33,575 nt of DNA from Dietzia massiliensis. GTDB lineage: Bacteria > Actinomycetota > Actinomycetes > Mycobacteriales > Mycobacteriaceae. The position numbers and the translations under genes were made by a program. The stretch covers positions 1-33,575 of the forward strand of contig NZ_JAHBAV010000041.1 of NCBI RefSeq assembly GCF_018390595.1, read 5' to 3'. Positions 1 through 8,139 of this stretch are shown piece by piece (the first letter of the stretch is position 1; the number at the start of each line of letters is the position of its first letter). The notes beneath the pieces were generated by a model, which did no database searches, was not told where the DNA came from, and was given only the letters and a program-made list of their open reading frames with translations.

Positions 1-2
1 CC

Positions 3-665
3 CCTGCTCCCGCCGCCGCGACCCCGTCGCTGGGCAAGCGCGAGGACGACGGTGCCGCCAACAACGAGACGCACCTGCGCGCCGCCCGCGTCCTGGCCAT
101 GGCCCAGGAGATGGCCGACCGTCTGACCGGCGAGGCCAAGAAGGAGTCCGACGGGCTCATGGCCAAGGCCCGCAGCGAGTCGGACCGTCTGGTCGGCGAT
201 GCCCGGACCCAGTCCGAGAAGCTGGTCAACGACGCCAAGGCGCAGTCCGAGAAGATGGTCGGCGACGCCCGCCGCGAGGCGGACAAGCTCCTCGCCGAGG
301 CCAAGAGCAAGTCCGACGGCATCGTCAAGGACGCCCAGGCCCGCTCCGAGCAGCAGGTCAAGGAGGCGCAGGCCAAGGCCGACGCCCTGCAGGCCGACGC
401 CGAGCGCAAGCACACCGAGATCATGGCCACCATCAACCAGCAGCGCGGTGTGCTGGAGAGCCGGATCGACCAGCTGCGCACGTTCGAGAAGGACTACCGC
501 AGCCGCCTCACCAGCTACCTCGAGAACCAGCTCGCCGAACTCGGCAAGACGGGCTCCGCCGCCCCGGCGGCCCCCGCCGACGCCGGTGGTGCCGGTGGCG
601 CCGGTGGTGCCGGTGGCGCCCGTGATCAGGCGACCAAGAAGGACGGCGGCCACCGCGCCGACTGA
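3..665 (+). CDS. wag31: Cell-division/polar-growth protein Wag31 (DivIVA), C-terminal part
   Basis: This is the 3' part of a gene entering from the left edge; the frame is open from base 3 and stops at 665. Wag31/DivIVA is a cytoplasmic coiled-coil scaffold that marks the cell poles and directs apical wall synthesis. The N-terminal membrane-binding domain is outside the window. What is visible is a Pro/Ala linker, then a long alpha-helical region made of about nine 11-residue units (bases 111-407) of the type [11 protein letters not shown], as expected for a coiled coil. A conserved-looking segment with [16 protein letters not shown] (bases about 460-510) follows, and then a Gly/Ala-rich tail. 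Position just before ileS fits wag31 in Corynebacterium-type genomes. Identification rests on the coiled-coil pattern and context and is strong. Confidence 0.92.
   Translation, partial: PAPAAATPSLGKREDDGAANNETHLRAARVLAMAQEMADRLTGEAKKESDGLMAKARSESDRLVGDARTQSEKLVNDAKAQSEKMVGDARREADKLLAEAKSKSDGIVKDAQARSEQQVKEAQAKADALQADAERKHTEIMATINQQRGVLESRIDQLRTFEKDYRSRLTSYLENQLAELGKTGSAAPAAPADAGGAGGAGGAGGARDQATKKDGGHRAD
585..620 (+). repeat. Four 9-bp repeats in the wag31 tail
   Basis: Units of GGTGGTGCC and GGTGGCGCC alternate four times and encode the Gly-Gly-Ala tail of Wag31. The array keeps the reading frame, so its length could vary between strains without breaking the gene. Confidence 0.8.
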
Positions 666-703
666 CGCCTCTCGCGTGACGCGCGCGCGCCGCGCGGCGC
701 GAA

Positions 704-736
704 CGGTCCCCGCCCCTGCCCAGGGTGCGGGGACCG
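704..736 (+). terminator. Strong hairpin after wag31
   Basis: A perfect 10-bp stem (CGGTCCCCGC at 704-713 with GCGGGGACCG at 727-736) continues into a 5-bp inner stem (CCCTG 714-718 with CAGGG 721-725) with one bulged base. No T-run follows, as is common for high-GC actinobacterial terminators. It lies 39 bases past the wag31 stop and ahead of the next promoter candidate. Confidence 0.7.
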
Positions 737-739
737 ACG

Positions 740-745
740 TATATT
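740..745 (+). promoter_or_regulatory. Possible -10 box for the small membrane protein gene
   Basis: TATATT stands out in very GC-rich sequence just after the wag31 hairpin. It would place transcription start about 68 bases before the ATG at 820. No clear -35 box is visible, so confidence is modest. Confidence 0.4.
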
Positions 746-819
746 CGACGGCACGAGGTGCGCGCCACAGTGCGTCGCGCGCATCCCCTGTCACCACGCA
801 CCGCCCCCAGGAGGCACGG

Positions 820-1032
820 ATGCTCGTCGCCGCGCTCGGACTGACGATTCTCGGCTTCGGCTTTCTCGTCGCCGCGGTCGCGACCGGTCAGATCGGGTGG
901 GCCTGGGCGTGCATCGTCGTGGGAGCGGTGGGGCTGTTGCTGCTGGTGATCGACCTCATCCAGGGGCGCGGTGAGCGTGACACGCGTGGCCGCGGGACCT
1001 CGGAAGAGGCGGACGTCCGGGCCGACGGGTAA
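820..1032 (+). CDS. Small two-helix membrane protein of unknown function
   Basis: This 70-residue protein starts at an ATG with an excellent ribosome-binding site (AGGAGG at 809-814, 5 bases before the start). Residues about 2-24 and 28-48 are two hydrophobic segments joined by a short GQIGWA turn. A charged tail of about 20 residues, rich in Arg, Glu and Asp, follows and is probably cytoplasmic. The only longer open frame here runs through wag31 in another frame and is not credible upstream of this start. Mycobacteria also carry a small membrane protein beside wag31 (Rv2144c), but I cannot claim homology from this sequence. A role in polar growth is suggested only by position. Confidence 0.75.
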   Translation: MLVAALGLTILGFGFLVAAVATGQIGWAWACIVVGAVGLLLLVIDLIQGRGERDTRGRGTSEEADVRADG

Positions 1033-1035
1033 TAT
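1030..1035 (+). promoter_or_regulatory. Predicted ileS -10 box
   Basis: TAATAT overlaps the TAA stop of the small membrane protein gene. It would start transcription near 1042, just ahead of the T-box specifier hairpin. The -35 region is not recognisable. Confidence 0.5.
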
Positions 1036-1041
1036 CGGACA

Positions 1042-1315
1042 CCGTCCGGTCCCGAGCCGGACGCGCGATGATCCGGCCATCACCGGGGAGCGCTCGGAAG
1101 AACGGCGCGGCCCCGCTTCGGGACCCGCTCAGTAGAACCGAACGGGGGAGCCCGTCACAGCCCGACCCACGAGTGGGCGTCGCACGTCGTCGCCAAACGG
1201 GGTGGTACCGCGGACGGTAGCGCGCTGGGCGCCGCCGGATCGTCCCCGAGCGCAGGCCTGACCGGCCCCACGGATGCGAACTCGTGCGGGCCCCGTATGC
1301 GAGGAGTCCGCCCCC
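1042..1315 (+). promoter_or_regulatory. T-box leader of ileS (tRNA-Ile sensing, translational type)
   Basis: The leader contains the T-box core GGTGGTACCGCGG (1201-1213). The antisequestrator can form from CGGGG (1198-1202) with CCCCG (1244-1248) and GCG (1210-1212) with CGT (1241-1243), leaving the bulge TGGTACC. Within it, UGGU can pair with the ACCA end of uncharged tRNA-Ile. The specifier hairpin is very short: GATG (1067-1070) pairs with CATC (1078-1081), and the Ile codon ATC (1071-1073) sits in its loop, as in the ultrashort stem I class described for actinobacterial ileS. There is no terminator before the gene. Instead GCGGAC (1210-1215) can pair with GTCCGC (1306-1311) beside the ileS Shine-Dalgarno, which suggests control of translation. 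The 5' end is set by the predicted promoter and is approximate. Confidence 0.9.
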
Positions 1316-4300
1316 ATGAGCACCGAGCCCGTGAACCGCGAATCCGCCGACCCGGCGTCCGGCGACGCCGAGGCCGGTGTCACCGGCAGCGCGTACCCGA
1401 TCGTCGACCTCACCGGCGGCACCACGTCACAGACCCCCTCGTTCCCGGCCCTCGAGGAGACGGTTCTCGCCCGCTGGGACGAGCGCGACACCTTCCGCGA
1501 GTCCATCCGTAACCGGGCGGACGCGGAGGAGTACGTCTTCTACGACGGCCCGCCCTTCGCCAACGGCCTGCCCCACTACGGCCACCTGCTCACCGGCTAC
1601 GTCAAGGACGTCGTCCCGCGCTACCGCACCATGCGCGGCTACAAGGTGGAACGCCGCTTCGGCTGGGACTGCCACGGACTGCCGGCCGAACTCGAGGCCG
1701 AGAAGCAGCTCGGGATCACCGAGAAGTCCCAGATCCTCGAAATGGGTCTGGCCGAGTTCAACGCGGCCTGCGAGAAGTCAGTGCTGCAATACACGGACGA
1801 GTGGGAACAGTACGTCCACCGCCAGGCTCGCTGGGTGGATTTCGACAACGACTACAAGACCCTCGACATCGACTTCACCGAGTCCGTCCTGTGGGCCTTC
1901 AAGCAGCTCTACGACAAGGGTCTCGTCTACAAGGGCTTCCGCGTCCTGCCGTACTCCTGGTACGAGCAGACACCGTTGTCCAACCAGGAGACCCGGCTCG
2001 ACGACGCCTACAAGATGCGCCAGGACCCGGCCGTCACCGTGGGACTGCCGCTCGAGGCGCCACAGGACAGCCCGTTCCACGGGGCCGAGGCCCTCGTGTG
2101 GACCACCACGCCGTGGACCCTGCCGTCCAACCTCGCCGCCGCCGTGCACCCCGAGATCGACTACTCGGTCGTGCGGGTCAACTCGGGGCCGTTCGCCGGC
2201 CGCGTGTTCGTGCTGGCCGAGGCGCGTCGCGGCGTCTACGCGGCCGAGTTCGGTGACGACGCCCAGGTCGAGACCACCGTCAAGGGCTCCGAGCTGGTGG
2301 GCCTGCGCTACACCCCGCCGTTCGACTTCTTCGCCGGCCACCCCAACTCCCACGTCGTGCTCTCGGCCGACTACGTCTCCACCGAGTCCGGTACCGGCAT
2401 CGTCCACCTGGCCCCGGCCTTCGGTGAGGAGGACAAGGAGGCCTGTGACGCCGCGGGCATCGAGCTCGTCATCCCGGTGGGGCCCGACGGCAAGTTCACC
2501 TCGGAGGTGCCGCCGTACGCCGGCCAGCTCGTCTTCGACGCCAACGCCCGCATCTCCCGCGACCTGCGGTCGGCGGGCCGGCTGCTGCGACACGAGACCA
2601 TCGAGCACTCCTACCCGCACTCGTGGCGCTCGGGCCAGCCGCTCATCTACATGGCGCTGCCCGCGTGGTTCGTCAAGGTCTCCGCGTTCCGGGACCGCAT
2701 GGTGGAGCTCAACCGCGAGCACATCACGTGGATGCCCGAGCACGTGCGTGACGGCCAGTTCGGCAAGTGGCTCGAGGGCGCGCGTGACTGGAACATCAAC
2801 CGCAATCGCTACTGGGGCGCGCCCATCCCGGTGTGGGAGTCCGACGACCCGGCCTACCCGCGCGTGGACGTCTACGGCTCGCTGGACGAGCTCGAGCGGG
2901 ACTTCGGCGTCCGGCCCACGGACCTGCACCGGCCGTACATCGACGAACTGACCCGACCCAACCCGGACGACCCGACGGGCAAGTCGACCATGCGGCGCGT
3001 CGCCGACGTCTTCGACTGCTGGTTCGAGTCCGGGTCGATGCCGTTCGCGCAGGTCCACTACCCCTTCGAGAACAAGGAGTGGTTCGAGACCCACAACCCG
3101 GGCGACTTCATCGTCGAGTACAACGGGCAGACCCGCGGCTGGTTCTACACGCTGCACGTGCTGGCCACCGCCCTGTTCGACCGCCCGGCGTTCACGCACG
3201 TCGCCGCCCACGGCATCGTCCTGGGCAACGACGGGCTCAAGATGAGCAAGTCCAAGGGCAACTACCCGGACGTCAACGAGGTGTTCGCCCGCGACGGCTC
3301 GGACGCCATGCGGTGGTTCCTCATGAGCTCGCCGATGCTGCGCGGCGGCAACCTCGTGGTGACCGAGCAGGGGATCCGCGAGGGCGTCCGCCAGGCCATG
3401 CTCCCGCTGTGGAACTCGTACAGCTTCTTCCAGCTGTACGCCTCCCGCCGGGCGACGTGGCGGACGGACTCCCAGCACGTGCTGGACCGCTACATCCTGT
3501 CCCGGCTGGCCTCGACCCGCGACGCCATGACCGAGGCCCTGGACGCCACGGACATCGCCGCCGCGTGCGACGAGCTGCGCCTGTTCGCCGACGCGTTGAC
3601 CAACTGGTACGTGCGTCGGTCGCGGTCCCGGTTCTGGGCGGGCGAGGACAGCGGGCAGGACTCGCGAGACGCGTTCGACACGCTGTACACGGTGCTCGAG
3701 ACGACCATGCGGCTCGCCGCGCCGCTGCTGCCGCTGATGAGCGAGGTCGTATGGACCGGGCTCACCGGCGAGGAGTCGGTGCACCTGATGGACTGGCCGG
3801 CAGAGGACGAGCTGCCGCGCGACGCCGCGCTGGTCGAGGCGATGGAGGCCGTGCGCGACGTGTGCTCGACCGTGTCCTCGATCCGCAAGGCCAAGCACCT
3901 GCGGGTGCGTCTGCCGCTGAACTCGCTCACCGTGGCGATGCCGGACGCGCAGCGGCTGGAGCCGTTCACCGGCATCATCGCCGACGAGGTCAACGTCCGT
4001 GAGGTCCACCTGACCAGCGACGTGGCCGCGCACGGCCGGATGGAGCTGGCGGTCAACGCCCGAGCCGCCGGCCCGCGGCTCGGCAAGCAGGTCCAGACCT
4101 GCATCAAGGCCGCCAAGACCGGCGACTGGACCGAGGTCGACGGGGTGGTCACCGCCGGCGGCATCGAGCTGCAGGAGGGCGAGTACGAGCACCGCCTCGT
4201 CGCCGCCGATCCCGAGTCGACTGCCGCGCTGCCCGGCGGCGCCGGCCTGGTGGTGCTGGACCTGACGGTGACCGAGGAGCTCGAGGCGGAGGGCTGGGCC

Positions 4301-4540
4301 AAGGACCGCATCCGCGAGATCCAGGAGGCGCGCCGCGCGGCCGGGTTCGACATCTCCGACCGCATCCGTGTGCGGATGGCGGTGCCGGCCGATCGCCGGG
4401 AGTGGGCCGATCGGCACGCGCAGCTCATCGCCGCCGAGGTGCTGGCGACCGACTTCGCGGTGGTGGACGGCCTGGACGCGGCCGAGGGGGACGCGGTGGA
4501 GCTCGCCGAGGGCGTCCGGATGACGCTGGCGCGGGTCTGA
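1316..4540 (+). CDS. ileS: Isoleucyl-tRNA synthetase
   Basis: Class I aminoacyl-tRNA synthetase that charges tRNA-Ile in the cytoplasm. The start is the ATG at 1316, with GAGGAG at 1301-1306 nine bases upstream. An in-frame ATG at 1274 would add 14 residues, has no such site and lies inside the T-box leader. The protein has 1074 residues, normal for the long eukaryote-like IleRS form. The HIGH-type motif appears as LPHYGHLL in the Rossmann domain, the CP1 editing region contains TTPWTLPSN, and the KMSKS loop is present exactly (bases 3239-3253) after LGNDGL. An anticodon-binding alpha-helical domain and a C-terminal region follow. The long frame on the opposite strand is a GC-driven shadow. 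Expression is expected to rise when uncharged tRNA-Ile binds the leader. dinX follows after 53 bases and may be co-transcribed. Confidence 0.98.
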   Translation: MSTEPVNRESADPASGDAEAGVTGSAYPIVDLTGGTTSQTPSFPALEETVLARWDERDTFRESIRNRADAEEYVFYDGPPFANGLPHYGHLLTGYVKDVVPRYRTMRGYKVERRFGWDCHGLPAELEAEKQLGITEKSQILEMGLAEFNAACEKSVLQYTDEWEQYVHRQARWVDFDNDYKTLDIDFTESVLWAFKQLYDKGLVYKGFRVLPYSWYEQTPLSNQETRLDDAYKMRQDPAVTVGLPLEAPQDSPFHGAEALVWTTTPWTLPSNLAAAVHPEIDYSVVRVNSGPFAGRVFVLAEARRGVYAAEFGDDAQVETTVKGSELVGLRYTPPFDFFAGHPNSHVVLSADYVSTESGTGIVHLAPAFGEEDKEACDAAGIELVIPVGPDGKFTSEVPPYAGQLVFDANARISRDLRSAGRLLRHETIEHSYPHSWRSGQPLIYMALPAWFVKVSAFRDRMVELNREHITWMPEHVRDGQFGKWLEGARDWNINRNRYWGAPIPVWESDDPAYPRVDVYGSLDELERDFGVRPTDLHRPYIDELTRPNPDDPTGKSTMRRVADVFDCWFESGSMPFAQVHYPFENKEWFETHNPGDFIVEYNGQTRGWFYTLHVLATALFDRPAFTHVAAHGIVLGNDGLKMSKSKGNYPDVNEVFARDGSDAMRWFLMSSPMLRGGNLVVTEQGIREGVRQAMLPLWNSYSFFQLYASRRATWRTDSQHVLDRYILSRLASTRDAMTEALDATDIAAACDELRLFADALTNWYVRRSRSRFWAGEDSGQDSRDAFDTLYTVLETTMRLAAPLLPLMSEVVWTGLTGEESVHLMDWPAEDELPRDAALVEAMEAVRDVCSTVSSIRKAKHLRVRLPLNSLTVAMPDAQRLEPFTGIIADEVNVREVHLTSDVAAHGRMELAVNARAAGPRLGKQVQTCIKAAKTGDWTEVDGVVTAGGIELQEGEYEHRLVAADPESTAALPGGAGLVVLDLTVTEELEAEGWAKDRIREIQEARRAAGFDISDRIRVRMAVPADRREWADRHAQLIAAEVLATDFAVVDGLDAAEGDAVELAEGVRMTLARV

Positions 4541-4593
4541 TCGGCCCGGACCCGACCCCTGACGGACGCGATCGTGAGCCGACGGAGGCGGCG

Positions 4594-6054
4594 GTGACCG
4601 ACGGACAGGACCGCTGGGTCCTGCACGTCGACATGGACGCGTTCTTCGCCTCCTGCGAGCAGCTCACCCGGCCGACCCTGCGGGGTCGGCCGGTGCTCGT
4701 GGGCGGGCAGGGCGGCCGCGGCGTGGTGGCGGGGTGTTCGTACGAGGCGCGGGCGTTCGGGGCGCGGTCGGCGATGCCGTCGCACCAGGCCCGGCGTCTC
4801 GTCGGCCCGTCGGCGGTGTTCGTCTCGCCGCGGATGCCCGTGTACCGCGCGTTGAGCCGCCGGGTGTTCGAGGTATTCGCCGAGCACGCGCCGGTGGTCG
4901 AGCAGGTGTCGGTGGACGAAGCGTTTCTCGAGCCGCCCGAGCTGCGGGGCGCGGACGTGGACCGCACCCGGCGGTGGGCGCAGGATCTGCGGGCGGCGAT
5001 CCGCGAGGCCACCGGGCTACCGGCCTCGGTCGGTGCGGGGGCGGGCAAGCAGTACGCCAAGATCGCGTCCGAGCTGGCCAAGCCGGACGGGGTCGCGGTG
5101 GTCGCGCGCCGCGATCACGAGCGGGTGCTGCACCCGCTGCCGGTCCGGAGCCTGTGGGGCGTGGGCCCGGTGGCGGGGGAGCGACTGGCGCAGTTCGGGG
5201 TGACGACGATCGGCGACCTGGCCGCGATGGACGACGACGACGTGGCCCACGCGCTCGGCAAGACCGTGGGCCCGGCGATCGCCCGGATCGCCCGCGGGTA
5301 CGACGACCGGCCGGTGCACGAGCGGGCCGAGGCCAAGCAGATCAGCGCGGAGAGCACGTTCGCCGCCGACCTGACCACGCCCGGTCAGGTCACGGCGGCG
5401 GTGCGCCGGGCGGCGGAGGCCGCGCACCGGCGGCTGCTGCGCGACGGGCGTGCCGCCCGCACGGTGACGGTGAAGGTCAAGCGCTCGGATTTCACGTCGA
5501 TCAGCCGCTCGTACACCCTGCCGGAGGGCACGACCTCGCTCGAGACGATCATCGCGGTGGCCAGGTCCCTGGCGCCGGATCCGGTGGACTTCGGTGCGAT
5601 CCGCCTTCTGGGCGTGGGGGTGGCGGGCCTGACGGACTTCCACCAGGACGCGCTGTTCGAGCAGGAGTTCACCCTGGGCGTGCGGCCGGGGGCGGGGGTC
5701 GACGACGACGAGGACCTGCCAGACATCGTCGGTGTGGGCACCACCGTGACCACGGAGGAGTCCGAGCCGGCCGATGCCGGGTCGGGGCCCGCGGGCGCGG
5801 GGGCTGCCGCGGAAACGGGCGCGGGGGAACTCCCGGCGATCGGGGCGTGGCGTCGGGGCGAGGACCGGCGGTTCGGGACCGGCGCGGGCGTGCGTCACCC
5901 GGAGTTCGGACACGGCTGGGTGCAGGGCTCGGGGCACGGGCGGGTCTCTGTGCGGTTCGAGACAGCGGTGACCGGGCCGGGCCGGATGCGCACCTTCGCC
6001 GAGGACGATCCGGCGCTCGAGCCCGCGGACCCCCTGGACTGCCTGGGCTGGTGA
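4594..6054 (+). CDS. dinX: Y-family DNA polymerase IV, DinX/DinB1 type
   Basis: Translesion polymerase of the DinB family, 486 residues from a GTG start preceded by GGAGG (4584-4588, 5 bases before). Catalytic carboxylates are D13 in [10 protein letters not shown] and D108/E109 in SVDEAF; F18 occupies the steric-gate position that excludes ribonucleotides. Palm, fingers and thumb run to about residue 245 and the little finger to about 345. QDALF (residues 351-355) matches the QxxLF beta-clamp motif. A low-complexity Ala/Gly linker and a conserved-looking C-terminal segment of about 60 residues ([12 protein letters not shown] onward, ending DCLGW) make it longer than the usual ~350 residues. 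In M. tuberculosis dinX also follows ileS. The longer in-frame extension starting at 4402 overlaps ileS and is not credible. Confidence 0.93.
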   Translation: MTDGQDRWVLHVDMDAFFASCEQLTRPTLRGRPVLVGGQGGRGVVAGCSYEARAFGARSAMPSHQARRLVGPSAVFVSPRMPVYRALSRRVFEVFAEHAPVVEQVSVDEAFLEPPELRGADVDRTRRWAQDLRAAIREATGLPASVGAGAGKQYAKIASELAKPDGVAVVARRDHERVLHPLPVRSLWGVGPVAGERLAQFGVTTIGDLAAMDDDDVAHALGKTVGPAIARIARGYDDRPVHERAEAKQISAESTFAADLTTPGQVTAAVRRAAEAAHRRLLRDGRAARTVTVKVKRSDFTSISRSYTLPEGTTSLETIIAVARSLAPDPVDFGAIRLLGVGVAGLTDFHQDALFEQEFTLGVRPGAGVDDDEDLPDIVGVGTTVTTEESEPADAGSGPAGAGAAAETGAGELPAIGAWRRGEDRRFGTGAGVRHPEFGHGWVQGSGHGRVSVRFETAVTGPGRMRTFAEDDPALEPADPLDCLGW

Positions 6055-6332
6055 CACCCCTCGCACGCCAGCCGCCGGCCCAGCTGCAACCGCTCGCGGC
6101 GATGGCGTCTCGCGCCCGCGAATGCCCGCCCCGGTTCGCAGCCGCTCCTGCCGATGGCGCCTCGCGTTCGCGCATGCTCGCCCCGGACTCAGCCGCCCCC
6201 CGGCATGGCGTCTCGCCCCCACCGCGGTGCGCGCGAGACGCCATGGCGACGGGCGGCTGTTCTCCCGCTCGGCCCGCGCCGCCAACGGCCCGCGGCGGTG
6301 AGGGGTTTTCGGGCTGCCCGGGGGCCTGCTCG
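6055..6332. repeat. Gap between convergent genes with imperfect ~50-bp repeats
   Basis: No gene is supported here. Two consecutive imperfect units of about 50 bases (6086-6134 and 6137-6186) share CGCTC..GATGGCG(T/C)CTCGCG..ATGC..GCCCCGG. A third, partial unit (6187-6227) carries the same ATGGCGTCTCGC core, which recurs inverted at 6233-6245. The block looks like an intergenic repeat family; nothing in it resembles a known insertion sequence. Confidence 0.65.
6204..6245. terminator. Bidirectional hairpin between dinX and ansA
   Basis: CATGGCGTCTCGC (6204-6216) and GCGAGACGCCATG (6233-6245) form a perfect 13-bp stem. Its loop contains a second palindrome, CACCGCGGTG (6220-6229). The position between two convergent genes suits a shared terminator; there is no T-run. 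Confidence 0.6.
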
Positions 6333-7418
6333 TCAGTTGTAGAGGTGGAACCTCGACCACTCGCGGCGGACCCGCGCCGCGGCATCGACATCAGCGTCGG
6401 CGCGGGTCTCGGCGTCAGCGTCAGCGTCGACGTCGACGTCGGCCTCCGCCCCCTCCGCAACGGACAGGAGAGCGGCCAGCAGGACACGGGCCTGCCCCGA
6501 GCGCAGGTAGCCGGCGGAGAGCACCCCGCGGGCCGCGAGCTCGGCACCGCCGCCCCGGCCGCCGTACGTCGCGGTCACCTCGCCCCGCGGCACCCGGCTG
6601 GAGGCCACCACCACGATGTCGGGCCGGTCCTCGGCGAGCCGGGCCACCGCGTCGGCGACCAGGGGCGGGAGGTTGCCCGACCCCGAACCCTCCAGGACCA
6701 GCCCGCGCGCGCCGGCGTCGACGCAGGCGTTCACCGCCGCGGCGTCGGAGCCCGGCGGGCAGGCGACCACGTCCACCCGGGTGTCGGCGAACCGGGCCCG
6801 CCCGGTCAGCGTGGGGCGCTCGAGCTCCGGCGGCAGGTCCTCCACCGGGTGCTCGGGGGAGTTTCGGGCGAAGGCGACGGAATCGGTCGTGTGCCACTTG
6901 CGCACCCCGCGGGCCTGAAGGATCGCCCGCCCGAGCACCACCAGCACCCCCAGATCGCGGGAGACCGGGTCGGCGGCCAACAGCACCGCGTCGAGCAGGT
7001 TCGCAGGCCCGTCGGCCTCGGGGTGGTCGGCGGCACGCTGCGCGCCCGTGAGCGCCACGGGCCGCGGGTCCGCGTGATGCAGGTCCAGCGCGATGGCGGT
7101 CTCCTCGAGGGTGTCCGTCCCGTGGGTCACGACCACCCCGGAGACCTCCGGATCGACCAGGACGTCCGCGACGGTGTCGACGATCAGGTCCCACTCGGCG
7201 GGTCCGAAGGTGGAGGAGTCGGCGTCGAGGACGGCGCGGGCGCTCACCCGGATCTCGCCGGGCAGCACGGCCCGCAGCTCGTCTATCATCGCCGCCGTGG
7301 CCGGATCGGAGTCCCCGGCCACCACCGCGCCCTCGGGCGTCGTGAAGGCGGTGATCGTGCCGCCGGTGGTGCAGATCACGATGTGGGGGGTATCGGTGCT
7401 GGTCTGGGCGCTGGTCAC
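6333..7418 (-). CDS. ansA: L-asparaginase
   Basis: Hydrolyses L-asparagine to aspartate and ammonia. The protein has 361 residues from the GTG at 7418. Both catalytic threonine motifs are present: TTGGTITA with T21 as nucleophile, and HGTDTLEETA with T101/D102; the substrate-binding DSS is at 67-69. No signal peptide is seen, so it is probably cytoplasmic. The C-terminal part is odd: after SVAEGA there is an Asp/Ala/Val run encoded by near-perfect hexamer repeats, then RVRREWSRFHLYN. The start is uncertain: other in-frame GTG and TTG codons lie just upstream and no strong ribosome-binding site marks any. In M. tuberculosis ansA also sits between dinX and lspA. Confidence 0.92.
   Translation of the reverse strand: MTSAQTSTDTPHIVICTTGGTITAFTTPEGAVVAGDSDPATAAMIDELRAVLPGEIRVSARAVLDADSSTFGPAEWDLIVDTVADVLVDPEVSGVVVTHGTDTLEETAIALDLHHADPRPVALTGAQRAADHPEADGPANLLDAVLLAADPVSRDLGVLVVLGRAILQARGVRKWHTTDSVAFARNSPEHPVEDLPPELERPTLTGRARFADTRVDVVACPPGSDAAAVNACVDAGARGLVLEGSGSGNLPPLVADAVARLAEDRPDIVVVASSRVPRGEVTATYGGRGGGAELAARGVLSAGYLRSGQARVLLAALLSVAEGAEADVDVDADADAETRADADVDAAARVRREWSRFHLYN
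6380..6450 (-). repeat. Hexanucleotide repeats inside the ansA 3' end
   Basis: Plus-strand GTCAGC and GTCGAC hexamers, with GTCGGC variants, are reiterated. They encode alternating Asp-Ala and Asp-Val pairs. The region is in frame and expansion-prone; it lies outside the catalytic part of the protein. Confidence 0.7.
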
Positions 7419-7512
7419 CCGGTCCACAGTGCTGTGCGGGCGGCTCGTCGTCAAACACCCGGGCCGCCGACGATGGAACAATGGCCGGCCAGTGTTCGTT
7501 GGGCCGGTGACA

Positions 7513-7580
7513 CGGCCCGGAGCCGGGACCGGCCCGGAGCCGGGACCGGCCCGGCGCCGGGACCGGCCCGGCGCCGGATG
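7513..7580. repeat. Four 17-bp tandem repeats between ansA and the lipoprotein gene
   Basis: Units at 7513-7529, 7530-7546, 7547-7563 and 7564-7580 follow CGGCCCGGxGCCGGGAC, where x is A in the first two and C in the last two; the fourth ends ATG instead of GAC. Each unit carries a near or perfect palindrome CCCGGCGCCGGG. The array ends 34 bases before the lipoprotein start codon, so it lies in its leader or promoter. Confidence 0.9.
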
Positions 7581-7614
7581 CCCGGTGCCCCACATCTCGA
7601 CGAAAGGACCCCGC

Positions 7615-8106
7615 GTGAGTCTTCGACGGACCATCGCCGCTCTCTCCCTGTCCGCTTTCGCCATGGGTGGCCTCGCCGCCTGTGGGGGTGGAGGCGATGA
7701 GCGCGAGACCGCACCCGCGCCCACCACGAGCGCGCAGGAGACCGCCACCGTGCCCACCGCCGCGGAGCTGACCGGGCTCCTCGACCGGGCGTCCGATCCC
7801 GCCGTTCCGGTGGAGGAGAAGGTCGACCTCGTCGAGGGGGGTGCCGAGGCGCCCGAGATTTTCGACCAGATCGCCGCCCTCAAGGCCGAGCAGGGCGCCG
7901 GCGTGACGATCACCGGCGTGGCGGAGGGCGACATCCCGGGCACGCTCATCGCCAACGCGGTGATCACCCAGCCGGGCCAGGAGGACATCAACGTCCAGGC
8001 GCAGTTCATCAACCAGAACGGCCAGTGGCAGCTGCAGAAGTCCTTCGCCTGCGCGCTGATCACCAACGCCGGGCTCCAGCCGCCAGCCACCTGCGCCGCG
8101 GCCTGA
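7615..8106 (+). CDS. Lipoprotein with an MTB12-like domain
   Basis: A 163-residue exported protein starting at a GTG with AAAGGA (7603-7608) six bases upstream. It has a twin-Arg-containing n-region, a hydrophobic core and the lipobox LAAC, so Cys21 should be lipidated and anchored outside the membrane. After a Thr/Ala-rich linker comes a domain of about 110 residues with VPTAAELTGLLD, PVEEKVDLVEGG, an IxGV strand, VxAQFI and a paired FAC...ATC near the end. This pattern matches the low-molecular-weight antigen MTB12 (CFP2) family of mycolic-acid bacteria, whose biochemical function is unknown. The start inside the ansA-opposite frame is set by the signal peptide. The 17-bp tandem repeats lie directly upstream. 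Confidence 0.85.
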   Translation: MSLRRTIAALSLSAFAMGGLAACGGGGDERETAPAPTTSAQETATVPTAAELTGLLDRASDPAVPVEEKVDLVEGGAEAPEIFDQIAALKAEQGAGVTITGVAEGDIPGTLIANAVITQPGQEDINVQAQFINQNGQWQLQKSFACALITNAGLQPPATCAAA

Positions 8107-8113
8107 TCCGGGC

Positions 8114-8139
8114 GACCGCCGGCCGCCGCGCCGGCGGTC
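8114..8139. terminator. Bidirectional hairpin between two convergent lipoprotein genes
   Basis: GACCGCCGGC (8114-8123) and GCCGGCGGTC (8130-8139) form a perfect 10-bp stem with a 6-base loop. It fills the short gap after the MTB12-like gene and overlaps the stop codon of the minus-strand gene. Confidence 0.7.

Noticed and set aside
1778..4417. Long open frame on the minus strand opposite ileS
   Set aside because: It mirrors the third-position GC of ileS, its product is low in complexity and rich in Val/Gly/His/Arg, and no ribosome-binding site or family motif is seen.
4402..4593. N-terminal extension of dinX into ileS
   Set aside because: The translated extension is low-complexity Arg/Gly, overlaps ileS, and a good ribosome-binding site precedes the GTG at 4594.
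4541..4593. LexA (SOS) box before dinX
   Set aside because: No TCGAAC-N4-GTTCGA-like palindrome is present in the ileS-dinX gap.
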